A stretch of DNA of 12,335 nt from Campylobacteraceae bacterium (GTDB taxonomy: Bacteria > Campylobacterota > Campylobacteria > Campylobacterales > Campylobacteraceae). The translations under genes were made by a program, and so were the position numbers. The stretch is from assembly GCA_031259875.1 (NCBI GenBank), contig JAIRKW010000141.1:1-12335 (forward strand). Direction: 5' to 3'. This document shows positions 7,328 to 12,335 of the stretch, piece by piece. Below the pieces are notes generated by a model. It did no database searches. It saw only the letters and a list, made by a program, of their open reading frames with translations, and was not told where the DNA came from. Within the stretch, counting starts at the first letter, position 1. Every line of letters begins with the position of its first letter.

Positions 7328-7812
7328 TATAAATATCCTTCTTTTTTGAAATATTCCAATACTTTTTTATAAACAGGTTTTTTGAAATGAGTGATATGCT
7401 TTAATACCTCCTGTGCGTCTATAAATTTATAATCGGTAAATTCTGGATGTTTTGTTTTGATGTTAAGTTTTGCACTCTTTTTTAATCGAACAAGAAAATA
7501 TTTTTGTTTCTGCCCATCGTAAGGGTACATTTTTTTTGCTATTTTATTTGGAAAATCGTATGAGAGCCAATTGGGATATTCAGCTATAATCTCTATTTTT
7601 TTTGTGCCTATCTCCTCTTTAAGCTCTCGTAAAAGCGCTTCGCTTGGGCTCTCCCCTTCATCTATACCGCCTTGTGGAAATTGCCATGCGTCTTCTATGT
7701 CGCTTCTTTGCGCTATAAAAATTTTGCATTTAAAAGGATATTCGGATGAGACGATAACGGCAGCTACATTAGGACGGTATTTTTTCTCACCTTCTATTAA
7801 TTTTTCCGACAT
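7327..7812 (-). CDS. rppH: RNA pyrophosphohydrolase RppH (Nudix hydrolase)
   Basis: RppH removes pyrophosphate from the 5' triphosphate of transcripts, which opens them to degradation. The 161-residue protein has WQFPQGG (43-49) followed by a complete Nudix box from G48 to T70, with E54, R62, E63, E66, E67 and G69 in the expected spacing. The WQFPQGGI lead-in and the YPYDGQKQKYFLV segment are typical of RppH rather than other Nudix enzymes. It is the first gene of the leftward run, preceded by a well-placed GAGG. No convincing minus-strand promoter could be picked out in the 102-base divergent region. H. pylori and C. jejuni keep the same rppH-lysC adjacency. Confidence 0.93.
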   Translation of the reverse strand: MSEKLIEGEKKYRPNVAAVIVSSEYPFKCKIFIAQRSDIEDAWQFPQGGIDEGESPSEALLRELKEEIGTKKIEIIAEYPNWLSYDFPNKIAKKMYPYDGQKQKYFLVRLKKSAKLNIKTKHPEFTDYKFIDAQEVLKHITHFKKPVYKKVLEYFKKEGYL

Positions 7813-7833
7813 TTATAAGCCTCGAATTTTTGC

Positions 7834-7839
7834 TATAAT
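7834..7839 (+). promoter_or_regulatory. Extended -10 promoter for hemW
   Basis: TGCTATAAT (7831-7839) matches the extended -10 consensus TGnTATAAT exactly. No good -35 hexamer stands 16-18 bases upstream, which fits the extended -10 class and Campylobacterota promoters generally, where a -35 is weak or absent. Start of transcription would fall near 7845-7847, giving a leader of about 70 bases before the TTG of hemW. It lies in the divergent region shared with rppH. Confidence 0.6.
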
Positions 7840-7914
7840 GGTAGCCAAGATGTGATTAAAATTGTGTAAATTTTTGAACATTACAGGCGTGAAATAAATT
7901 TCAAAAGAGTTTAG

Positions 7915-8970
7915 TTGATTTTATATCTTCATATTCCATTTTGCGAAAGCAAATGTCCGTATTGTGCATTTACATCTTACACAAATAAAGATGTTCTTAA
8001 AGAAGCATACTCAAAAGCCATATTAAGACAGCTTGAGTTTGAGTTAGAGAGATTTAATCCACAGTTAAAAAGCATAGAGTCTGTTTTTGTCGGCGGTGGA
8101 ACGCCTTCAGTATTTGATTCAAAATTATTAAAACCTTTTATGCAAAGACTCTTGCCATTTTTAAATAGTGCAGCGGAGATAACTACAGAAGCAAATCCAA
8201 ATTCCGCCTCTTTGAAGTGGCTTTTAGACATGAGAGAGATTGGATTTAACCGCGTAAGTTTTGGCGTTCAAAGTTTTGATGATAAAAAGTTAAAGTTTTT
8301 AGGGCGCGTTCATGACGCAAAGAATGCAGAAGAAGCGGTTTTGAGAGCATATACAGCGGGATTTGAAAATATTTCTGTTGATATTATATATGGCGTGAAG
8401 ACGGATACAAAAAAACTTTTGGAGAATGATATTAGAAGAGCTGCGGCTCTTCCGATAAATCATCTTAGCGCTTACTCTTTAATAATAGAAGAAAAAACAC
8501 CATTTTTTCAGAGAAAGAATATCCAAAAAGAGTCTTTGTCAATGGCAAAATTTTTTGTCAAAACTTTAGAAAATGAAAATTTTTCACAATATGAAATCTC
8601 CAGTTTTTCGCGAGGTTACGAATGTTTTCATAATAAACAGTATTGGCAGCATGAAAGTTATATTGGGATAGGCTGTGGAGCTGTTGGATTTGACGGACAA
8701 AAACGCTTTTATCCTTCTAGAAATTTGGAAGAATATATCAAATCGCCGCTTATTCAAAAGGCAGAGAGTTTGAGTGAAGAAGATTTGAAATTAGAGAAGC
8801 TTTTTTTAGCAATGCGTTCAAATGTTGGTATAACTTTGGAGTTTTTTTCAGAGCAGGCGATAAGTAAAGTTGATATGCTGATAAATGGTAAAAAAGCGTA
8901 TATTAAAGATGGCAGGCTGTATAGTTATAACTACTTTTTAGCTGATGAAATCGCACTTTTTTTGATTTAA
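7915..8970 (+). CDS. hemW: HemW-like radical SAM heme chaperone
   Basis: HemW is a radical-SAM protein related to the oxygen-independent coproporphyrinogen III oxidase HemN; characterised HemW proteins bind and deliver heme rather than oxidise coproporphyrinogen. The 351-residue protein has the 4Fe-4S motif HIPFCESKCPYC (C10, C14, C17) near the N-terminus, GGGTPS (60-65), TEANP (90-94), VSFGVQSF (114-121) and ISVDIIYG (153-160). A YWQHESYIGIGCGAVGF region follows, typical of the HemW C-terminal part. CPYC-A and the missing N-terminal extension separate it from true HemN (CxxxCxFCGC). The start is TTG: an in-frame TAG lies immediately before it, and AAGAG sits five bases upstream. It is often mis-annotated as HemN. 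It stands alone, divergent from rppH. Confidence 0.9.
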   Translation: MILYLHIPFCESKCPYCAFTSYTNKDVLKEAYSKAILRQLEFELERFNPQLKSIESVFVGGGTPSVFDSKLLKPFMQRLLPFLNSAAEITTEANPNSASLKWLLDMREIGFNRVSFGVQSFDDKKLKFLGRVHDAKNAEEAVLRAYTAGFENISVDIIYGVKTDTKKLLENDIRRAAALPINHLSAYSLIIEEKTPFFQRKNIQKESLSMAKFFVKTLENENFSQYEISSFSRGYECFHNKQYWQHESYIGIGCGAVGFDGQKRFYPSRNLEEYIKSPLIQKAESLSEEDLKLEKLFLAMRSNVGITLEFFSEQAISKVDMLINGKKAYIKDGRLYSYNYFLADEIALFLI

Positions 8971-9027
8971 AATAATATGAGCGTTATAGACTAAACTTTC
9001 TTTATATCAACTAACTTATATTAAGAC

Positions 9028-9057
9028 TTGACAAGAATACACTCAATGTTGTATAAT
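9028..9057 (+). promoter_or_regulatory. Sigma-70 promoter of the hrcA-grpE-dnaK operon
   Basis: A consensus -35 TTGACA (9028-9033) and a consensus -10 TATAAT (9052-9057) are separated by 18 bases. Transcription should start near 9063-9065, inside the left half of the CIRCE-like operator, leaving a leader of only about 25 bases before hrcA. Strong housekeeping promoters of this sort are normal for HrcA-repressed heat-shock operons, where induction comes from derepression instead of an alternative sigma factor. Confidence 0.85.
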
Positions 9058-9059
9058 TA

Positions 9060-9086
9060 CAAGCAATTAACCTAAGAGAGTGCTAA
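9060..9086 (+). promoter_or_regulatory. CIRCE-like HrcA operator (asymmetric)
   Basis: The CIRCE consensus is TTAGCACTC-N9-GAGTGCTAA. The right half GAGTGCTAA (9078-9086) is perfect. At exactly nine bases spacing the left half reads CAAGCAATT (9060-9068), matching five of nine positions including the AGCA core. The element begins three bases after the -10 and its right half overlaps the hrcA ribosome site. HrcA bound here would block both transcription start and the ribosome site region. HrcA is encoded directly downstream, so this is an autoregulatory loop by inference. Confidence 0.7.
9074..9080 (+). promoter_or_regulatory. Ribosome binding site that fixes the hrcA start
   Basis: AAGAGAG lies eight bases before GTG 9089. 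An in-frame GTG also exists at 9080, but it overlaps this site and would have no ribosome site of its own. The site decides the start at 9089, and three of its bases are shared with the perfect CIRCE half-site. Confidence 0.65.
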
Positions 9087-9088
9087 AA

Positions 9089-9889
9089 GTGAAGGCAGCA
9101 TCTAAACAAGATTTGATTTTGGAAGCTATCATTAAAGCATATTTGGAGGATAATCTGCCGATAGGTTCGGCAGAGCTTCAGACAAAAATGCCCATAGAGA
9201 TATCGGCTTCTACCATTAGAACATATTTTAATCGTCTTTGCAATGAAGGCATTTTGATGCAGCTTCATATAAGCGGCGGCAGGATACCTACGACTGATGC
9301 CCTTAAAAGGTATTGGATGCAAAGGCTTAGAACCGATACTGCTATAACATTGGGTACTCTTTCGCATGTAAAAAAAACTGTTATTGAATACGGGCTTTAC
9401 TGCGCTCTTGAGCTTCAGGATAACGAAGAGCTTAAAGAGGTTATAAGCGTGGACGGGCGCTTTTTACTGCTGGTGTTTGATGGTGGCGAAGTTACCATAT
9501 CTTACAGTGCAGAAGCGGCAAGGTTTTTAAATGAACTTTTAGGTTTTGGTGTCTACGAATTGCGCACTATTGCCTCAAAAGTGGGCTTTGATGAACTTTG
9601 TATGAAATTGGACAAAATGCTTGTGAGCAAAGTGCTTTTTCAAGAAGGCGAAGATGTGCTTTATGAGATGGCAAGAGAGAATGAAAACAGGCCTCTTTAC
9701 AGTTTTTTCAAAGATGCAAGAAGCATACTTGAACTCAAAGAGGGAATCTATTTTGAAGAGATAGTTCCAAGCGGCTATATGGCTCTTAAACAAAGAGCAA
9801 AAATTGGTTCAAATAATGCCAATATGTTGTGTCTTGGCAGGTTAAATACTGATTTTGAAGGATTTTTCAATGAAGCTAAAGAAAATTAA
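9089..9889 (+). CDS. hrcA: Heat-inducible transcription repressor HrcA
   Basis: HrcA represses class I heat-shock operons by binding CIRCE; GroEL normally stabilises it in an active form. The 266-residue protein has an N-terminal winged helix (about 1-70) with KQDLILEAIIKAYLEDNLPIG, the recognition-helix region SASTIRTYFNRL, and ISGGRIPTTDALKRYW, the counterpart of the family's GR.PT..G.R.Y signature. The rest is the divergent HrcA ligand-binding core. It is far shorter than Bacillus HrcA (about 340) but matches the short Helicobacter and Campylobacter forms. The start is GTG, chosen by the AAGAGAG site. It is first in hrcA-grpE-dnaK, and a CIRCE-like element in its own leader argues for autoregulation. 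grpE follows after 12 bases. Confidence 0.92.
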   Translation: MKAASKQDLILEAIIKAYLEDNLPIGSAELQTKMPIEISASTIRTYFNRLCNEGILMQLHISGGRIPTTDALKRYWMQRLRTDTAITLGTLSHVKKTVIEYGLYCALELQDNEELKEVISVDGRFLLLVFDGGEVTISYSAEAARFLNELLGFGVYELRTIASKVGFDELCMKLDKMLVSKVLFQEGEDVLYEMARENENRPLYSFFKDARSILELKEGIYFEEIVPSGYMALKQRAKIGSNNANMLCLGRLNTDFEGFFNEAKEN

Positions 9890-9901
9890 CGGAGAGGATA
9901 C

Positions 9902-10462
9902 ATGAAAGAAAAAAAGACGAAAAATGAAAAACATGCGGAGGTTTTGGCAGACGAAAATATTTTTGAAGATGAACTGCAAAGCGAAACGTTAAATGACGTG
10001 AACAGCAATGAGGATATCGTAAAAGAACTTGAAGAAAAGCTGAAATCTTCCGAAGATAAATATATCAGAGCGCATGCTGATTTTGAGAATATTAAAAAGC
10101 GTTATGAAAAAGAGAAATATCAAGCTATAGATTACGCGCATGAGCAGTTTGCAAGAGATTTATTGCCTGTTATAGATGCGCTTGAGATAGCTTATAAAAC
10201 AGCAGATGAAGCAACTGACGAAATTGCCAAAAAGATAAAAGACGGCATTGGTTTGACGCTTGAACAGTTTAAAAAAGTATTTGAAAAACATGGCATAAAA
10301 GAGACTGAGAGTTGCGGCGTATTTGACCCAAATGTCCATAATGCTGCGCTTCAGGTGGAGGCTGAGGGTAAACAAAGCGGGGAGATAGTTCAGACTTTTC
10401 AAAAAGGTTATACTATAAAAGGCAGAGTATTAAGAGCTGCGATGGTCAGCATTGCTCGTTAG
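9902..10462 (+). CDS. grpE: Nucleotide exchange factor GrpE
   Basis: GrpE is the cytoplasmic co-chaperone that ejects ADP from DnaK and also acts as a thermosensor. The 186-residue protein has an acidic, charged, disordered N-terminus (1-36) and a long dimerising coiled coil (about 37-100, including AHADFENIKKRYEKEKYQA and RDLLPVIDALEIA). The C-terminal beta domain ends GYTIKGRVLRAAMV, the family signature that contacts the DnaK nucleotide-binding domain. An excellent GGAG/AGAGGA ribosome site lies before the ATG, 12 bases after hrcA. It is separated from dnaK by 98 bases that hold two predicted hairpins. Confidence 0.97.
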   Translation: MKEKKTKNEKHAEVLADENIFEDELQSETLNDVNSNEDIVKELEEKLKSSEDKYIRAHADFENIKKRYEKEKYQAIDYAHEQFARDLLPVIDALEIAYKTADEATDEIAKKIKDGIGLTLEQFKKVFEKHGIKETESCGVFDPNVHNAALQVEAEGKQSGEIVQTFQKGYTIKGRVLRAAMVSIAR

Positions 10463-10463
10463 A

Positions 10464-10499
10464 CTGTTTTTTGTATCGGCTTTTGCCGCTAAAAAACAG
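10464..10499 (+). promoter_or_regulatory. Hairpin between grpE and dnaK (two-tier stem)
   Basis: The outer stem is a perfect nine base pairs, CTGTTTTTT (10464-10472) with AAAAAACAG (10491-10499). The inner stem is CGGC (10477-10480) with GCCG (10485-10488), closed by a TTTT loop. A small interior loop separates the two stems. It starts two bases after the grpE stop. No T-run follows on either strand, so it is not an ordinary intrinsic terminator. An mRNA stabiliser, processing site or partial attenuator within the operon is more plausible, as inference. Confidence 0.6.
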
Positions 10500-10511
10500 G
10501 TTGATTAAAAA

Positions 10512-10525
10512 CCGCTTCAGGGCGG
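10512..10525 (+). promoter_or_regulatory. Second small hairpin upstream of dnaK
   Basis: CCGC (10512-10515) can pair with GCGG (10522-10525) around a six-base loop, TTCAGG. The stem is short and flanked by A/T-rich sequence, ending 35 bases before the dnaK ATG. GCGG could alternatively pair with CCGC at 10486-10489 in the larger upstream hairpin, so the two structures might compete. This may be chance. Confidence 0.35.
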
Positions 10526-10560
10526 ATTTACTTAAAAAAATTCATTAAAAAGGAAAGAAA

Positions 10561-12335
10561 ATGGGAAAAGTAATCGGAATAGATTTAGGAACAACAAACT
10601 CTTGCGTATCGGTATATGAAAGAGGCGAAGCGAAAGTTATACCAAATAAAGAGGGTAAAAATACAACGCCTTCAGTTGTGGCATATACGGACAAAGGCGA
10701 GGTTTTAGTTGGAGACACGGCAAAAAGACAAGCTGTTACAAATCCGCAAAAAACCATCTACTCAATCAAAAGAATCATGGGTCTTATGAGCAATGAGGAT
10801 AAAGCCGCTGAAGCTAAAAAACGGCTTCCTTACAAAGTTGTGGATAGAAACGGCGCATGCGCTATAGAGATAGCGGGCAAAGTTTATACTCCTCAAGAGA
10901 TAAGTGCTAAAGTTTTGATAAAGTTAAAAGAAGATGCTGAGAGCTTTTTGGGCGAGAGCGTAACTGACGCCGTTATTACTGTGCCTGCGTATTTCAACGA
11001 TGCACAGAGAAAAGCGACAAAAGAAGCTGGAACCATTGCCGGCTTAAACGTACTTCGTATCATAAATGAGCCTACATCTGCCGCTCTTGCTTACGGACTT
11101 GATAAAAAAGAGGCCGAAAAGATAATGGTGTACGACCTTGGCGGCGGCACATTTGACGTAACCGTACTTGAAACAGGCGATAATGTTGTAGAGGTTTTAG
11201 CTACAGGCGGAAATGCGTTTTTGGGTGGAGATGACTTTGACAACCGTTTAATAGACTGGCTTGTAAGTGAATTTAAAAATGAAAATGGTATTGATTTGAA
11301 AAATGACGTTATGGCGCTTCAAAGACTGAAAGAAGCCGCTGAAAATGCCAAAAAAGAGCTCTCATCAGCCAACGAAACAGAGATAAATCTGCCGTTTATC
11401 ACAGCTGATGCCACAGGTCCAAAACACTTAGTTAAAAAACTCACGCGTGCAAAATTTGAATCCATGATAGAGGATTTGATAAGCGAAACCGTGGATAAAA
11501 TTAAAGAAGTTATAAAAGATTCTGGCGTATCAAAAACAGACATTAAAGAGATAGTTATGGTGGGCGGTTCTACAAGAGTGCCGTTTGTACAGGAGAAAGT
11601 TAAAGCGTTTTTTGGCAAAGAGTTGAACAAATCTGTAAATCCAGACGAAGTCGTAGCAATCGGCGCGGCAATTCAAGGCGGAGTTATTAAGGGCGACGTT
11701 AAAGACGTACTGCTTTTGGATGTTACGCCGCTTAGCCTTGGTATAGAGACTCTTGGCGGAGTTATGACAAAACTTATAGATAAAGGTACGACTATTCCTG
11801 CTAAAAAAACTCAAGTTTTCTCAACAGCAGAAGATAATCAGCCGGCAGTTACGATACATGTATTGCAAGGCGAGAGGGATTTTGCTAAAGATAATAAATC
11901 TTTAGGCCAATTTAATCTTGAAGGTATTCCTGCCGCCCCGCGCGGAATTCCGCAGATAGAGGTTACGTTTGATATAGATGCAAACGGAATTTTGACAGTC
12001 TCTGCTAAGGATAAAGCAAGCGGAAAAGCTCAAGAGATTAAAATCACAGGAAGTTCAGGACTTGACGAGAAAGAGATAGAGAAGATGGTGAAAGATGCCG
12101 AGCTTCACAAAGAAGAAGACAAAAAAAGAAAAGATGTCGTGGATGCTAGAAACGGCGCCGAAGCTCTAATCCACCAGACAGAAAAGTCCCTTAAAGACTT
12201 GGGCGAAAATATCTCAGCTGACGATAAAGCTAACATAGAAAAGGCTTTGAATGAATTGAAAGAGACTTTGAAAAATGAAAATGCAAGCAAAGATGAGATT
12301 GATGCTAAGGTGAAAACTTTGACCGAAGCAAGTCA
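10561..12335 (+). CDS. dnaK: Molecular chaperone DnaK (Hsp70), C-terminus cut by window edge
   Basis: DnaK is the ATP-driven Hsp70 chaperone working with GrpE and DnaJ. The frame is open for 591 codons to the window edge, so about 30 residues are probably missing, including the EEVD-like or acidic tail. The nucleotide-binding domain shows GIDLGTTNS (6-14), catalytic K70, NEPTSAALAYGL (169-180), DLGGGTFDV (192-200, phosphate-loop T197) and VGGSTRVP. The interdomain linker is DVLLLDVTP (382-390), followed by the substrate-binding beta domain and the start of the helical lid (KIEKMVKDAE-like segment). A strong AAGGAA site precedes the ATG. It is third gene of the hrcA operon and may also be influenced by the hairpins in the 98-base spacer. 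All catalytic residues are present. Confidence 0.98.
   Translation, partial: MGKVIGIDLGTTNSCVSVYERGEAKVIPNKEGKNTTPSVVAYTDKGEVLVGDTAKRQAVTNPQKTIYSIKRIMGLMSNEDKAAEAKKRLPYKVVDRNGACAIEIAGKVYTPQEISAKVLIKLKEDAESFLGESVTDAVITVPAYFNDAQRKATKEAGTIAGLNVLRIINEPTSAALAYGLDKKEAEKIMVYDLGGGTFDVTVLETGDNVVEVLATGGNAFLGGDDFDNRLIDWLVSEFKNENGIDLKNDVMALQRLKEAAENAKKELSSANETEINLPFITADATGPKHLVKKLTRAKFESMIEDLISETVDKIKEVIKDSGVSKTDIKEIVMVGGSTRVPFVQEKVKAFFGKELNKSVNPDEVVAIGAAIQGGVIKGDVKDVLLLDVTPLSLGIETLGGVMTKLIDKGTTIPAKKTQVFSTAEDNQPAVTIHVLQGERDFAKDNKSLGQFNLEGIPAAPRGIPQIEVTFDIDANGILTVSAKDKASGKAQEIKITGSSGLDEKEIEKMVKDAELHKEEDKKRKDVVDARNGAEALIHQTEKSLKDLGENISADDKANIEKALNELKETLKNENASKDEIDAKVKTLTEAS

Noticed and set aside
7813..7914. 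Minus-strand promoter for rppH
   Set aside because: TTTAAT (7860-7855) and ATTATA (about 7840-7835) are weak -10 candidates with no matching -35 or TGn, so no site was assigned although a promoter must exist for the run.
8971..9027. Terminator for hemW
   Set aside because: The stretch is AT-rich but has no GC-rich stem followed by a T-run, so none can be claimed.
10501..10535. Separate promoter for dnaK (TTGATT at 10501-10506)
   Set aside because: No acceptable -10 lies 16-18 bases downstream; the positions read GGATTT or similar. dnaK is better explained by the promoter before hrcA.
11319..11814. Minus-strand open frames of about 100 codons inside dnaK
   Set aside because: Antisense to an intact dnaK with all Hsp70 motifs; translations show no recognisable domain and no ribosome site.
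1..12335. CRISPR array, tRNA, rRNA, insertion sequence or defence island
   Set aside because: No direct-repeat array, no cloverleaf or rRNA-like segment, and no transposase, integrase or defence gene was seen. All long frames are accounted for by housekeeping genes.

Overview
The window is an AT-rich stretch of a bacterial chromosome made almost entirely of housekeeping genes. The gene content and order point to a member of the Campylobacterota (former Epsilonproteobacteria), most likely a Sulfurimonas-type relative. Strongest evidence is hobA, a DnaA-binding initiation factor known only from this phylum, sitting in the order rppH-lysC-hobA-holB-folP familiar from Helicobacter and Campylobacter. 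The short HrcA (about 266 residues) and short HemW also fit. The genus is inference; the phylum call is firm.

Left part (1-215): a gene-free flank. Its first 60 bases resemble a scrap of the dispersed palindromic repeat seen in many bacterial chromosomes; the rest is AT-rich and I see nothing functional in it.

Middle-left (216-7812, all minus strand): one tightly packed nine-gene run, transcribed leftwards as rppH, lysC, hobA, holB, folP, an unnamed membrane-anchored zinc-ribbon gene, ligA, ribF, cmoA. No gap between neighbours exceeds one base, and most junctions are ATGA-type overlaps or longer. The run combines RNA 5'-end processing (RppH), aspartate-family amino acid synthesis (LysC), replication initiation and clamp loading (HobA, HolB), folate synthesis (FolP), DNA joining (LigA), flavin cofactors (RibF) and tRNA wobble-uridine modification (CmoA). 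They share transcription and probably translational coupling rather than one pathway.

Middle (7813-7914): a 102-base divergent intergenic region with an extended -10 promoter facing right, towards hemW, a radical-SAM heme chaperone that starts with TTG.

Right part (8971-12335, plus strand): the class I heat-shock operon hrcA-grpE-dnaK. It has a near-consensus sigma-70 promoter (TTGACA, 18 bases, TATAAT) and a CIRCE-like operator with one perfect and one degenerate half-site. The perfect half overlaps the hrcA ribosome binding site, which indicates HrcA autorepression. A striking hairpin and a second smaller one lie between grpE and dnaK. dnaK runs off the right edge after 591 codons.

I found no mobile element, CRISPR array, rRNA, tRNA or defence system, and no convincing novel system. 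The best candidates for a second look are the uncharacterised zinc-ribbon gene between folP and ligA, the asymmetric CIRCE, and the grpE-dnaK hairpins.
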